Below, in pieces: positions 1-9,427 of a DNA stretch of 51,607 nucleotides. The notes under the pieces are model-generated. The model saw only the letters and a program-made list of their open reading frames with translations, was not told the DNA's origin and did not search any database. The translations under genes were made by a program, and so were the position numbers. Numbering within the stretch: the stretch's first letter is position 1; each line of letters starts with the position of its first letter. Origin of the DNA: a cf. Phormidesmis sp. LEGE 11477 (GTDB lineage Bacteria; Cyanobacteriota; Cyanobacteriia; Phormidesmidales; Phormidesmidaceae). Location: assembly GCF_015207105.1 (NCBI RefSeq), contig NZ_JADEXO010000034.1:1-51607 (forward strand), in the 5' to 3' direction.

Positions 1-688
1 CTTTGGGATCTTTTCGATACCAGTAGTTGTAATCGATTTGGGTCAGCGGGGCTTCTGATTCTGAATGGTTGAGCACAACGTCAAGAATAAGTCTCATACC
101 GCGAGCATGGCATTCATCAACTAGCCGCTTTAGATCGGCAGGCTTGCCATAGCTAGAGCGTAGAGCGAAGTAGTGCCGCAGGTTGTAGCCCCAGCCAATC
201 TCCATTGGGCAAGACTGCACAGGCATGAACTCTAGGGCATTCACTCCCAATTCTTGAAGATAATCGAGCCGATCAAGGATGGTTTGAAACGAGCCCTCGC
301 CCTCTTTTTTGGTGAAGTCTTGAACCAGCATTTCGTAGATAATTAACTCGTCTGGATTAGGCAAATCGACATCATCCTGCTGCCATACATAATCATCGAT
401 AATAATCTCGCCATCTTTGATGCGAATAATGCCTTGCTGCTCAGATTCGTCTACTTCGGTTGCGTATGGATCAATCACATATGTCCATTCGTCTATATCT
501 AAAAAAGGACTCTGAGACTTTACTCGAAACTTGTAGGCGTATCGACCATCTTCTAACTCAACCGTTGTCCGAAAATAGCCGTCGTCCCCCTTTTCCATTT
601 CGGCTATTGAGTCTTCTAAGAAATCACCAACTAAAGATGCTTTTGGGTTGTAAGGAGCCCAGAGCTTGAATTCGATGGAATGCTTCAT
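1..688 (-). CDS. GH13 alpha-amylase-family glucan enzyme (5' part only)
   Basis: The N-terminal 229 residues of a glycoside hydrolase family 13 protein; the reading frame runs off the left edge of the window. Residues 1-80 look like a CBM48/isoamylase N-terminal sandwich (KLWAPYNPKASLVGDF, then the aromatic DGYFRTTV stretch). The TIM-barrel starts near residue 120 with LIIYEMLVQDF, continues with NALEFMPVQ, and reaches the conserved first catalytic-barrel motif DVVLNHSE. The Asn-His of that motif lines the active site in GH13. The catalytic Asp and Glu would lie beyond the edge. The start is the first ATG of the frame; no clear Shine-Dalgarno precedes it. It may hydrolyse or rearrange alpha-glucans, and glgX lies elsewhere in this window. 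The exact subfamily cannot be set from this part. Confidence 0.85.
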   Translation of the reverse strand, partial: MKHSIEFKLWAPYNPKASLVGDFLEDSIAEMEKGDDGYFRTTVELEDGRYAYKFRVKSQSPFLDIDEWTYVIDPYATEVDESEQQGIIRIKDGEIIIDDYVWQQDDVDLPNPDELIIYEMLVQDFTKKEGEGSFQTILDRLDYLQELGVNALEFMPVQSCPMEIGWGYNLRHYFALRSSYGKPADLKRLVDECHARGMRLILDVVLNHSESEAPLTQIDYNYWYRKDPK

Positions 689-920
689 GAGATTGCTAAA
701 TCATGGATGTGCGATCGCCTACAAAAACCGCCTACAGACAAAAAAGCTGTCAAAGCGATTTGCCCAAGAAAATACCAGGTTTATAGCTACCAACACCTCT
801 ATCCGTAGACAGCTATTGATTCGTCTCAATCTTGACCCCAGTCTTAACCCAAGCTTCACCTCAAATTCAGTCTATAGACATGCTCTTGGGCATCCTAAGC
901 AGGCGCACTAGGAAAGGACT

Positions 921-1667
921 ATGCATCCGTCAAAACCAAATATTGCTCTGCTAATCGATGCAGACAATGCGCCAGCCCACGAGATTGAATCTATCCTCAC
1001 TGAAATTACCAAGCATGGCGTTGCCAATATCCGCAAAGCTTATGGCAACTGGACTAAGCCTGCTCTAAAGCCTTGGGAAGATTGTCTGCATGAATACGCT
1101 ATCCTACCGGTACAACAATTCGACTACACCAAAGGCAAAAATGCAACAGATGCAGCCTTGATTATCGATGCGATGGATTTGCTATACACTCATAAATTAG
1201 ATGCCTTTGCCATTGTCTCTAGCGACTGCGACTTCACGCCGCTAGTCATGCGAATCTTGGCCAACGGACTAAAAGCTTACGGTTTTGGAGGAAGAAAAAC
1301 GCCTTTACCATTCGTGCATGCGTGCTCTACCTTCTTATATTTAGAAGATAGTAAGAAAAGCAAGAAGACCACCAGCACGGCTACTTCAAAGGCAGGAAAG
1401 ACAGCCGAGAAGACCGCCCAAAAGAAAACAGGAAAAGAATTAAAGCAAGATACGGTGTTAATGAATTCGCTGAGAAAAGCGGTCGCTGAAACTCAAAACG
1501 GTCAGAAGTGGTCCGGGCTTTCGCAAGTAGGTAGCTACCTCAGACAGAAGTCTTCGTTTGCGCCACAAAGCTATGGATACGCTAGATTTATCAGCTTGTT
1601 TGAGGCGACAGGCTCGTTTGAGATATGCCGCAAACCGTCCGGCGTATACATACGCTGCAAGAAGTAA
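921..1667 (+). CDS. NYN-domain protein with C-terminal OST-HTH (LOTUS) domain
   Basis: A 248-residue protein of the LabA/limkain-b1-like group. Residues 5-140 form a NYN (PIN-like) nuclease fold: the acidic motif DADN is at residues 13-16 and a second acidic cluster is VSSDCDF near residue 95. These are the metal-binding Asp residues expected of the family, so RNase activity is plausible. A Lys/Thr/Ala-rich linker (about 145-175) leads to a C-terminal OST-HTH/LOTUS domain (LRKAVAETQNG, then VGSYLRQ and YGYARFISLFE), a predicted RNA-binding module. An AGGAAAGG sequence sits just before the ATG. The gene diverges from the GH13 gene and converges on the ABC ATPase. The RNA target is unknown. The domain calls are firm and the biochemical role is inferred. 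Confidence 0.88.
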   Translation: MHPSKPNIALLIDADNAPAHEIESILTEITKHGVANIRKAYGNWTKPALKPWEDCLHEYAILPVQQFDYTKGKNATDAALIIDAMDLLYTHKLDAFAIVSSDCDFTPLVMRILANGLKAYGFGGRKTPLPFVHACSTFLYLEDSKKSKKTTSTATSKAGKTAEKTAQKKTGKELKQDTVLMNSLRKAVAETQNGQKWSGLSQVGSYLRQKSSFAPQSYGYARFISLFEATGSFEICRKPSGVYIRCKK

Positions 1668-1697
1668 TAATATCCAAGTCACGACTGTCTCTTCACG

Positions 1698-3365
1698 CTA
1701 GGCTTTAGCTAACAAAGGAGCTGCTTTTAACAAAGTCTTGGTATAAGAATGGGCTGGCGCGCTGAATATCTGTTCTGTTGGGCCGATCTCTACAATCTTA
1801 CCGCTGTTCATCACGGCAATGCGATCGCACAAATATTTCGCCACCCAAAGATCGTGAGTGATAAACAAATATGTCAGCGCCAGCTCGTCTTTGAGATCTA
1901 GCATCAGCTCTAGCACCTGAGCTTGCACGCTGGCATCTAGCATACTGACCGGCTCGTCGCAGACCACCAGCTTGGGCCGCGTAATCAAAGCGCGGGCGAT
2001 CGCCACCCGCTGCTGCTGCCCGCCCGAAATATCGCCTGGATAGCGATCATAATAGTCTTTTACAGGGGTTAGCCCGACCCGCTCCATCATCTCGCTTACT
2101 TTTTTTCTAGCTTCAGCTGCGTTCGCTAAACCATGAATCAGCAGCGGGTCAGCAATGCCTCGACCGATTGTCATCATCGGGTTTAAGCAGGCGTGCGGGT
2201 CTTGAAAAATCATCTGAATATCGCGCCGTTTTTCCTGCAAAGCTGAGCGCGATAGCTCGGTAAAGTCTTCTCCTTGGAACGTGATCTGGCCAGAGGTGGG
2301 CTCGACAATCCTCAGCAGCGTTCGTGACAGCGTGCTTTTCCCACAGCCCGACTCTCCGACTAATCCTAGAATCTCCCCTGGATAGAGATCCAACGAGATA
2401 CAGTCTACGGCTCGAATTGGCTCGGGCGGCTCCTGGCGCAGAATCTTTCCCAGCAGCCCCTGCTCTAGAGCGTAGTGCTTTGTCAGCTTTTCTAGGCTCA
2501 AAATTGGCTGATCCTGTGAGGCGATCGCCGCTGAATTCTGTGCGCCTGCCGACTGTAGCTGATGCGCTGCGGCTAGCAACATTTGGGTATAGGGTGCTTG
2601 CGGGTTATAAAATACGTCTTCTTTTGGGCCGCTTTCTACTAGCTTGCCTTCGTACATCACCGCTATGCGATCGCAATACTCTCCGACCAGCGCCAGATCG
2701 TGAGAGATCAAGATCAGGCCCATGTTCCTTTCCGCGCAGAGCGCCGTTAGCATCTCTAAGATTTGGGCTGAGACAGTCACGTCTAGGCTCGTTGTCGGCT
2801 CGTCGGCTACGATCAGCTTCGGATTGAGAACAAGTGCCAGAGCGATCGCTACCCGCTGCCGCATGCCGCCGCTAAATTCATGCGGATACTGCGCCCACCG
2901 CTCTGGTGGAATATTCACCGACGCCAGCGTCGCTACCGCAATTTTCTTCGCCTGCTTTTTGCCTAGTTGGGGCTGGTGCGCTAGCAGCGTTTCTAGGCAG
3001 TGCTCTCCAATCGTCATCAGCGGATCTAGCCGAGTCATCGGATCTTGAAATACTAGAGACACTGCCTCTCCGCGAAACTTTCGCAACTCTGAGGGCGAGA
3101 AATCGATCACCGATCGCCCCTCAAACAGGGCCTGCCCTTCTACTCTTGATCGGTTGGGCAGCAGCCGCATTACCGCTCGCCCTAGCGTACTTTTTCCACA
3201 GCCCGATTCACCTACTAGCCCTAGCTTCTCTCCTGGCTGCAGTGAAAGCGACACCCTATCCACCGCCCAATTCAAAGGCCCTGGGTAAGACACCCTGAAG
3301 TCTTTTACTTCTAGTAGAGGGGCGGTTTGCCTAGGGCGATCTAGAGAGGGTAGAGAATCAGTCAT
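1698..3365 (-). CDS. Fused two-domain ABC ATPase for peptide/nickel-type importer
   Basis: A 555-residue ATPase holding two complete nucleotide-binding domains in tandem, like E. coli GsiA or YejF. Each half has Walker A GESGCGKS (first at residues 53-60), a Q-loop in VFQDP or IFQDP, a signature (SGGMRQRVAIA and SGGQQQRVAIA), Walker B ending in DEP, and the switch His in the SHDLA/THDLW motif. Such proteins energise oligopeptide, dipeptide or glutathione import with two permeases and a lipoprotein. No permease or binding protein lies next to it, so the rest of the transporter must be encoded elsewhere. A GTG at 3407 would add 14 residues; the ATG at 3365 fits the family N-terminus better. Neither start has a strong ribosome site. 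Confidence 0.9.
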   Translation of the reverse strand: MTDSLPSLDRPRQTAPLLEVKDFRVSYPGPLNWAVDRVSLSLQPGEKLGLVGESGCGKSTLGRAVMRLLPNRSRVEGQALFEGRSVIDFSPSELRKFRGEAVSLVFQDPMTRLDPLMTIGEHCLETLLAHQPQLGKKQAKKIAVATLASVNIPPERWAQYPHEFSGGMRQRVAIALALVLNPKLIVADEPTTSLDVTVSAQILEMLTALCAERNMGLILISHDLALVGEYCDRIAVMYEGKLVESGPKEDVFYNPQAPYTQMLLAAAHQLQSAGAQNSAAIASQDQPILSLEKLTKHYALEQGLLGKILRQEPPEPIRAVDCISLDLYPGEILGLVGESGCGKSTLSRTLLRIVEPTSGQITFQGEDFTELSRSALQEKRRDIQMIFQDPHACLNPMMTIGRGIADPLLIHGLANAAEARKKVSEMMERVGLTPVKDYYDRYPGDISGGQQQRVAIARALITRPKLVVCDEPVSMLDASVQAQVLELMLDLKDELALTYLFITHDLWVAKYLCDRIAVMNSGKIVEIGPTEQIFSAPAHSYTKTLLKAAPLLAKA

Positions 3366-3422
3366 AAGATTCAAACAGCGAGTGGCATAGTCAACAGAGA
3401 AGCGCACAAAGACATAAGCCCA

Positions 3423-3782
3423 TTAGCCTAGTTCATTCGTCATGGCGATCGCAAACTGCTGTAGCTGATCGAGATGGGCCTTTAGCTGCGATCGCACCTG
3501 TGCTAGGGTCTCTGGCGATCTAGCTGTTCTCAGCTTCATGCCTTCGACGCTCATCAATCGTAGCCGCCGATGCGCTTCTGTTTGATAGGGGCGAAGTGAT
3601 TGCTCAACTGCCGGAGAGAGAGCAGCGGCCTCAATCGCTGCGATAATAGCTCGAAACTGAGGCTGCATCACAGCAGTCTGCTGCAAAATTATCGCCGTGT
3701 TTTCATCCTCGTCTAAGACTAGCTGCTGAAGCTGACTAAGCGATCGCACCCATTCGGCTAGCTGATCCCCAAGATATTGCAT
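3423..3782 (-). CDS. PatD-like small helical protein
   Basis: A 119-residue, wholly alpha-helical, Gln/Leu-rich protein without signal peptide or membrane segment. The central motif YQTEAHRRLRLM followed by a helix ending DQLQQFAIAM resembles the heterocyst-frequency protein PatD, which binds FtsZ in Anabaena and is annotated widely in cyanobacteria, including ones without heterocysts. The resemblance is from memory of the family pattern, not from an alignment. The gene lies 57 bp upstream of the ABC ATPase on the same strand and may be co-transcribed. If the call is right, a role linked to cell division is more likely than differentiation. Otherwise it is a cyanobacterial protein of unknown function. 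Confidence 0.55.
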   Translation of the reverse strand: MQYLGDQLAEWVRSLSQLQQLVLDEDENTAIILQQTAVMQPQFRAIIAAIEAAALSPAVEQSLRPYQTEAHRRLRLMSVEGMKLRTARSPETLAQVRSQLKAHLDQLQQFAIAMTNELG

Positions 3783-4265
3783 AGAAAACTATATAAAGCG
3801 AACAGCCAAAACTGTATTTCTACCCAAGTTCTTGAGATTAAAGGGACAGTTTTGTTTATGATTAATCATCGCCTTAGCTGTGCTCAAGACTACACAGGTT
3901 CTGTATAGGTTCTATGCAAATAGCCTTTACAAGGAATAAAATCAAGACTTAACTAAACTTATATTTATTTGTCATCGTTTGTGTATTCCGTTTCTGCCCA
4001 GTTTCATTTGTCTTTCTCGTAGGTGCATGTTCCATAGCTCTATAAAACGCCTGAACCTAAAACGCCTGAACCTAAAACACCTGAACCCGAAACGCCTGAG
4101 CCAGCAAATTATTTTTCACACGAAGTCAATTATTCGCGATCACATTGTGGTTTTTATTTCTCTGTAGTGAATTCTGCTTCAATTAACTTAATTCTCCATA
4201 GCAAAATACTCTTCCACTCCTTCCTTTTTTGTAAACCTCATACTTGAAAACGAGCGTGTGCCGCT
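3783..4265. other. AT-rich intergenic region upstream of rel
   Basis: A 483-bp divergent spacer between the PatD-like gene and rel. It holds a 15-bp tandem repeat (4044-4103) and otherwise AT-rich DNA with no convincing gene. The open stretch over the repeat has no credible start or ribosome site. Promoters for both neighbours must lie here, but no clear -35/-10 pair can be named. Confidence 0.6.
4044..4103 (+). repeat. Four tandem copies of a 15-bp unit (AAAACGCCTGAACCT)
   Basis: Copies lie at 4044-4058, 4059-4073, 4074-4088 and 4089-4103. The first two are identical and the last two carry a few substitutions. Because 15 is divisible by three, one frame reads KTPEP four times, but that frame has a TAG just upstream and no start. 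It lies in the leader of rel, about 160 bp before its ATG. Confidence 0.9.
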
Positions 4266-6590
4266 ATGATCGCAACCTCAACCGCCGCCCTTCCTGCCGA
4301 TCTTCCTAAAGACTGTTCATTGCCAGACTGGCTGTCATCTTGTCTGCTAGAACAAGGAGCGACAGGCGAAGCAGCTTCACCTGGTGCGATCGCGCCCACT
4401 GATTCCTTAAGCGAGCCCTCAGAACTCGCTCCGCCGCCAGCTAGCGGCAATCAGCTAGTCTGCCGCGCCTTTGAATTTGCCTATCAGCTTCACAAAGGGC
4501 AGATGCGAGCGTCTGGCGAGCCATACATTGCTCATCCAGTTGCCGTTGCTGGGCTGCTGCGTAGCCTAGGCGGAGACAGCGCCATGATCGCAGCCGGCTT
4601 TCTACACGACGTGGTAGAAGATACTGAGGTCACTGCCGATGAAATTGAATCTATCTTTGGCGCTGAAGTTCGCCACTTGGTTGAAGGTGTTACCAAGCTC
4701 TCCAAATTCGAGTTTGATAGCAAAACCGAACAGCAGGCCGAAAATTTTCGCCGTATGTTCTTGGCCATGGCCAAAGATATTCGTGTCATTGTGGTAAAAC
4801 TGGCCGATCGCCTGCACAATATGCGGACATTGCAGCACCTGCGCCCAGCCAAGCAGGTTAGGATCGCCCGTGAGACGCTAGAAATCTTTGCACCACTGGC
4901 GAATCGTTTGGGGATCGGTCGCTTTAAGTGGGAACTCGAAGATCTTTGTTTCAAATATCTAGAGCCTGACGCTTATGAAGAGCTAACTCGGCTAATTGTT
5001 GATAAGCGTACCGATAGAGAAGAGCGTTTGCAGCAGGTGGGTCATGTTTTAAAAGAGGGCATTGGCAAACTGGGCATTCAGTGTAAAGACGTCAGCAGTC
5101 GGCCCAAACATCTCTACAGCATTTATAAAAAAATGCAGAACCAGAGGAAAGAATTTCAAGAAATCTACGACATTGCTGCGGTGCGCCTTATTGTCAACAA
5201 AAATGATGAATGCTATCGCGCCTTAGCCGTTGCTCACGATCTCTATCGCCCCATTCCTGGACGATTCAAAGACTATATCGGACTGCCAAAGCCAAACCGC
5301 TATCAGTCGCTTCATACGGTGGTCATGGGCCCTCACGGTCGCCCGATCGAAGTGCAAATTCGCACCGAAGAAATGCACCACATCGCCGAATACGGCATCG
5401 CTGCTCACTGGAAGTATAAGGAATCTGGTAACAGCCATACCGCGATTAACCCAGACGAAGAAAAATTCACCTGGCTGCGGCAGTTACTCGACTGGCAAAA
5501 CGAGTTTAAAGACGCCCAGGAATATCTTTCAGATGTCAAAAACAATCTCTTTGACGAAGAGGTTTACGCCTTTACGCCCAACGGCGATGTCGTACCGCTT
5601 AGCCGAGGCGCGACGCCAGTTGATTTCGCCTATCGCATTCATACCGAGGTCGGCAATCACTGTGCGGGGGCCAAAGTCAGCGGTCGGATTGTGCCGCTCA
5701 ACACCGAGCTGCAAAATGGCGACATCGTTGAAATCATCACGCAAAAGAATAGCCACCCTAGCCTGGACTGGCTGAACTTTGTCGTCAGCACTGGCGCGAG
5801 AAACCGAATTCGGCAGTGGTACAAGAAATTTCACTGGGAAGAGAATCGCGATCGCGGCCATGCCATGCTAGAAAAAGTCATGGGCAAAAGCGGCCTCGAC
5901 GCCATGCTCAAAACGACGCCAGCTCAGGCTGTGGCCGAACGCTGCAACTATTCTTCGGTCAACGATCTGCTCGCGGGCCTAGGTCACGGCGAAATCACTT
6001 TGAATGCAGTCGTTAATCGGCTACAAGAAGCCATCAAAGAGGCCCAGCCTGCCCAGGTCGAAGAACCGGCTTCTCTAGAAAATGAAATCCCGGCGGTCAA
6101 AGCCCCGGCCAATCGTCAAACGGCGCTAGATCACGCCCCCATTGCTGGGTTAGAAGGCTTGCTACACTACATCGCCGGCTGCTGCCATCCGATTCCTGGC
6201 GAGTCTATCTTGGGCATCGTCTCGACCGGTGGCAGAGGTATCGGCGTTCATAGACAAGACTGTCGTAATATCAAAAGCATTCCCGGCGATCGCTTGATCC
6301 CCCTGCGTTGGAACGATGCTGAGAGCACTGCTGGCCAGCCAGACACCTACCCCGTGCAAATTCGTATTGAAGTAATCGACCGGGTGGGCGTGCTCAAAGA
6401 TATCCTTACCCGTCTGTCTGATCTCAAAGTCAACGTCCACAAAGCAGGGGTTAGAACCCACCCCGATCAGATTGCCGATATCGATCTGGGCATCGACATT
6501 CGCGATCACGCTCATCTCAACCAGACATTCGCCCATATCCGCAAGCTGTCGGATGTGCTTAATCTCAGACGCATCACCGCCGTTGATTAG
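4266..6590 (+). CDS. rel: Bifunctional (p)ppGpp synthetase/hydrolase Rel
   Basis: A 774-residue long RSH protein that makes and degrades the alarmone (p)ppGpp. The domain order is: a 60-residue low-complexity N-terminal extension; the HD hydrolase domain with H90, H114-D115 and E118-D119 (HDVVED); the synthetase domain with RFKD at 333-336 followed by YQSLH; a TGS domain from about residue 433 (VYAFTPNG); the central zinc-finger-like region with GCCHP; and a C-terminal ACT domain from about residue 700. RFKD is the RXKD signature of bifunctional SpoT/Rel enzymes; synthetase-only RelA enzymes carry EXDD. All hydrolase metal ligands are present, so both activities are expected. It is probably the single long RSH of the cell. 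The Ala/Pro-rich N-terminal extension is longer than usual, so a downstream start cannot be ruled out. Confidence 0.96.
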   Translation: MIATSTAALPADLPKDCSLPDWLSSCLLEQGATGEAASPGAIAPTDSLSEPSELAPPPASGNQLVCRAFEFAYQLHKGQMRASGEPYIAHPVAVAGLLRSLGGDSAMIAAGFLHDVVEDTEVTADEIESIFGAEVRHLVEGVTKLSKFEFDSKTEQQAENFRRMFLAMAKDIRVIVVKLADRLHNMRTLQHLRPAKQVRIARETLEIFAPLANRLGIGRFKWELEDLCFKYLEPDAYEELTRLIVDKRTDREERLQQVGHVLKEGIGKLGIQCKDVSSRPKHLYSIYKKMQNQRKEFQEIYDIAAVRLIVNKNDECYRALAVAHDLYRPIPGRFKDYIGLPKPNRYQSLHTVVMGPHGRPIEVQIRTEEMHHIAEYGIAAHWKYKESGNSHTAINPDEEKFTWLRQLLDWQNEFKDAQEYLSDVKNNLFDEEVYAFTPNGDVVPLSRGATPVDFAYRIHTEVGNHCAGAKVSGRIVPLNTELQNGDIVEIITQKNSHPSLDWLNFVVSTGARNRIRQWYKKFHWEENRDRGHAMLEKVMGKSGLDAMLKTTPAQAVAERCNYSSVNDLLAGLGHGEITLNAVVNRLQEAIKEAQPAQVEEPASLENEIPAVKAPANRQTALDHAPIAGLEGLLHYIAGCCHPIPGESILGIVSTGGRGIGVHRQDCRNIKSIPGDRLIPLRWNDAESTAGQPDTYPVQIRIEVIDRVGVLKDILTRLSDLKVNVHKAGVRTHPDQIADIDLGIDIRDHAHLNQTFAHIRKLSDVLNLRRITAVD

Positions 6591-6681
6591 CTTTTACTTA
6601 GCTGCAGCGTCCTACCAAGTTAAAGCTTTCTGTTGAGTTAAAGTCCTTTGCCAATTCTCGCTATCCTACTCTTCTCATCTT

Positions 6682-8151
6682 TTGGCTTCCAATCCCTTAC
6701 TCACTCTCTCCTACGAGCCGGCTTTTGCTAGCCTCGGCCCAGACTATTACGATGAGGTGACGCCCGCCACCTTTCCCAAACATATTCTGCGCTTCCGTAA
6801 TGATGCGCTTTTGCCAAAGGTAGGGCTATCAGTCGAGGAAGTAAGCGATCGCGACTTCATCGAGGCGTTCGGCCAGTTTCAAAGCAAACAAACCGATCAC
6901 TACAGCGCCTTTCTGGCGCTGCGCTATCACGGCTATCAGTTTCGCAGCTATAACCCTTTTATAGGCGATGGACGCGGCTTCTTGCACGGACAGGTGCGCG
7001 GCATCGATGGCAGACTCTACGATTTTGGTACCAAAGGATCAGGGCCGACGCCCTACTCACGCGGCGGTGACGGACGGCTAACGCTCAAAGGCGGCATCCG
7101 TGAAATCCTGGCATCCGAAGCCCTGCACGCCTTAGGTGTCAACACCTCTCGCACCCTGAGCCTGATTGAAACGGGCGAGTCGCTTCACCGGGGCGACGAA
7201 CCTTCTCCGACGCGCTCATCAGTGATGGTGCGCTTTAGCCACTCACATATTCGCTTTGGCACCTTCGAGCGGCTGCACTATATCAAGCGCCCCGATCTGG
7301 CCAAAAATCTGCTCGATCACGTCATCGAAATTTACTACCCGCATCTGCTCACCGTCGCAGCAGAACAAGACCGCTACGGCCAGTGGTTCGCTGAACTAGC
7401 CGAAAGGTTGGCTACGCTCGTGGCACAGTGGATGGCGGCTGGATTCTGCCATGCCGTGCTCAACACGGACAATATGTCGATTACGGGTGAAAGCTTCGAC
7501 TATGGGCCTTTTGCCTTTATGGAAGAATACGATCCTCGGTTTACCGCTGCTTACTTCGACTATTCCGGCCTTTACTGCTACGGTAATCAGCCAGGTGCGT
7601 GCTACTGGAACCTAGAAAAGCTAGCAGTTGCCTTAGACGGCGTTGTCGACTCGGCGAATCTAGAGGCTGGGCTGGCCCAGTATCAGCCAAAGTATGCCGA
7701 AGTTTACTGCGATCGCCTCCTCCAAAAGCTAGGGTTTGCCACCGACATCGCCTCACAGCTCAGCCCGACCGCAGTCCGCGATCTGGTTAGTCAAACGCTC
7801 ACCCTACTTGAAACGACTCGCGTCGGCTACCACGACTTTTTCCTCACCCTCACCGAACAGTTCACTTCGCACTGGCAAACTGACCCAGAGCACATTCTCT
7901 CATCTACCCTAGAAAACTCCGACCCCCAAGCCGCTGAACAGCTCAAACAGTGGCGCAGCCTCTATCAGCACACGCTCAGCCAGCTACCCCCAGAGGCGAT
8001 GACCAGTGTGCAGGAATGCCTACGCGAAACTAATCCCAAAACAGTCTTGCATCGGCCAAAGATAGAAGCGGTATGGGCACCCATTACTGAAGAAGATAAC
8101 TGGCAACCTTTCTACGAACTATTGAAAGGCGTACAGAATTCTATGGTCTAG
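6682..8151 (+). CDS. selO: SelO (YdiU) protein adenylyltransferase pseudokinase
   Basis: A 489-residue SelO-family protein, which AMPylates Ser/Thr/Tyr side chains using a pseudokinase fold with inverted ATP. Visible family motifs are [12 protein letters not shown] near the N-terminus, [10 protein letters not shown] in the glycine-rich loop region, [28 protein letters not shown]-type core residues, and the catalytic metal motif LNTDNMS followed by DYGPFAFME. It starts with TTG at 6682; no in-frame ATG or GTG lies close upstream and the family N-terminus [10 protein letters not shown] begins just after it. No clear Shine-Dalgarno is present. The last 11 bp overlap the 3' end of the convergent transporter gene. 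Known members act in redox homeostasis, which would fit the nearby peroxide-response locus. Confidence 0.93.
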   Translation: MASNPLLTLSYEPAFASLGPDYYDEVTPATFPKHILRFRNDALLPKVGLSVEEVSDRDFIEAFGQFQSKQTDHYSAFLALRYHGYQFRSYNPFIGDGRGFLHGQVRGIDGRLYDFGTKGSGPTPYSRGGDGRLTLKGGIREILASEALHALGVNTSRTLSLIETGESLHRGDEPSPTRSSVMVRFSHSHIRFGTFERLHYIKRPDLAKNLLDHVIEIYYPHLLTVAAEQDRYGQWFAELAERLATLVAQWMAAGFCHAVLNTDNMSITGESFDYGPFAFMEEYDPRFTAAYFDYSGLYCYGNQPGACYWNLEKLAVALDGVVDSANLEAGLAQYQPKYAEVYCDRLLQKLGFATDIASQLSPTAVRDLVSQTLTLLETTRVGYHDFFLTLTEQFTSHWQTDPEHILSSTLENSDPQAAEQLKQWRSLYQHTLSQLPPEAMTSVQECLRETNPKTVLHRPKIEAVWAPITEEDNWQPFYELLKGVQNSMV

Positions 8152-9325
8152 GAGTTCGTCTTCTACTCATAAGCCGACGGCTGCCTACGACCAGAGCACC
8201 TGCTACAATTCCCCAGAAAGCCGAGCCTATATTCAGCAATGCCATACCAGAGGCAGTTACCAGAAACGTGACTAGCGCCGCTTCACGCTCATTTTCTTCA
8301 GACAGTGCGATCGCTAAGCTCTTCCCAATTGTGCTTAGCAAAGCAAGACCAGCAATTGTGAGTACAAGCTCTTCTGGAAGCGCTGAGAATAGGCCCACGA
8401 CCGTGGCTCCGAAAATTCCCACAATTATGTAGAAAACGCCCGCAGCCATAGCCGCTATGTACCGTTTGTCAGCGTCCTCGTGGGCTTCTTTGCCCATGGT
8501 AATGGCCGCTGTGATCGCAGCGAGGTTAATAGCAAACGCACCAAAAGGAGCAAGTATCAACGTCGCTACACCCGTCCAGCCAATCAACGGCGAAATCGGC
8601 GTGTTGTAGCCAAATGCTCGAATAGTAGCTACGCCTGGTACGTTCTGGGAAGCCATCGTCACCACAAACAGCGGTAGGGCAATACCGATGATTGCTGTGA
8701 CTGAGAACTGAGGTGTCGTAAATACAGGCTGTGCCAACTGCCATTTCACAACTTCTAATTGCAACAAACCTTGCCCGCCCGCAATGAGCCCGCCGACAAT
8801 GAGCGCAGCTAGGATAGTGTAGCGAGGGACAGCCTGACGCACAAGCAAATAAACGCAAAACATGGTGAACGTCATCACGAACTGGGTTTGCATCGCTACG
8901 AACACGTTCAGGCCGAAACGCAACAGAACGCCTGCTAACATCGCCGAGGCTAGCGGTAGCGGAATCAGGTTTATCGCCCGCTCAAACCAGCCTGTGAAAC
9001 CACAAAGGGTGATCAACGCAGCGCAGACTAAGAACGCGCCGATCCCCTCAGCCATAGAGACGCCGGACGCCGCCGGAATTAACAGCGCCGCACCTGGCGT
9101 AGACCAGGCCGTTACGACAGGCATCTTGTATCGCCACGACAGTAAAATACTCGTGAGTCCCATCCCTAGCCCGAGTGCCCATATCCACGATCCGATCTCT
9201 TCAGGAGATGCGCCTAATGACTGGGCTGCTTGAAACACAATGACCCCAGCACTGGTAAAACCGACGAGCACCGACACGAACCCAGCGATGAGGGCCGATA
9301 GTGAAAAGTCTTTAGCAAATGTCAT
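8141..9325 (-). CDS. benE: BenE-family benzoate/H+ symporter-like membrane protein
   Basis: A 394-residue integral membrane protein with about 11-12 hydrophobic segments and a short charged C-terminus ([13 protein letters not shown]). The family pattern is clear: the N-terminal [19 protein letters not shown] stretch, then [20 protein letters not shown], and the [17 protein letters not shown] helix. BenE proteins are annotated as benzoate:proton symporters, but many bacteria carry them without any benzoate pathway, and none is seen here, so the substrate is uncertain. The gene lies about 100 bp downstream of an AraC regulator on the same strand, which may control it. Its 3' end overlaps selO by 11 bp, so the two transcripts converge. 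Confidence 0.88.
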   Translation of the reverse strand: MTFAKDFSLSALIAGFVSVLVGFTSAGVIVFQAAQSLGASPEEIGSWIWALGLGMGLTSILLSWRYKMPVVTAWSTPGAALLIPAASGVSMAEGIGAFLVCAALITLCGFTGWFERAINLIPLPLASAMLAGVLLRFGLNVFVAMQTQFVMTFTMFCVYLLVRQAVPRYTILAALIVGGLIAGGQGLLQLEVVKWQLAQPVFTTPQFSVTAIIGIALPLFVVTMASQNVPGVATIRAFGYNTPISPLIGWTGVATLILAPFGAFAINLAAITAAITMGKEAHEDADKRYIAAMAAGVFYIIVGIFGATVVGLFSALPEELVLTIAGLALLSTIGKSLAIALSEENEREAALVTFLVTASGMALLNIGSAFWGIVAGALVVGSRRLMSRRRTPRP

Positions 9326-9427
9326 AGGCCAACGCCTTTACAAGACAGCGCTAGTCTATAGCCTGTAGCTCAATGCTCGCTTGGACAAAATTGACTTTCT
9401 AGCACCCACCTTTAACCGCTACCTCTT

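Noticed and set aside
666-911. An 81-codon plus-strand open frame ahead of the NYN gene
   Set aside because: It overlaps the start of the GH13 gene on the other strand, has no ribosome site, and its product shows no protein-like pattern.
2324-2827. Long plus-strand frame within the ABC ATPase gene
   Set aside because: A shadow of the minus-strand coding sequence; the Arg/Ala/Leu-rich translation is typical of antisense frames.
3979-4167. A 62-codon frame over the 15-bp repeats
   Set aside because: The repeated sequence alone makes it open; composition is repeat-driven and no start signal is seen.
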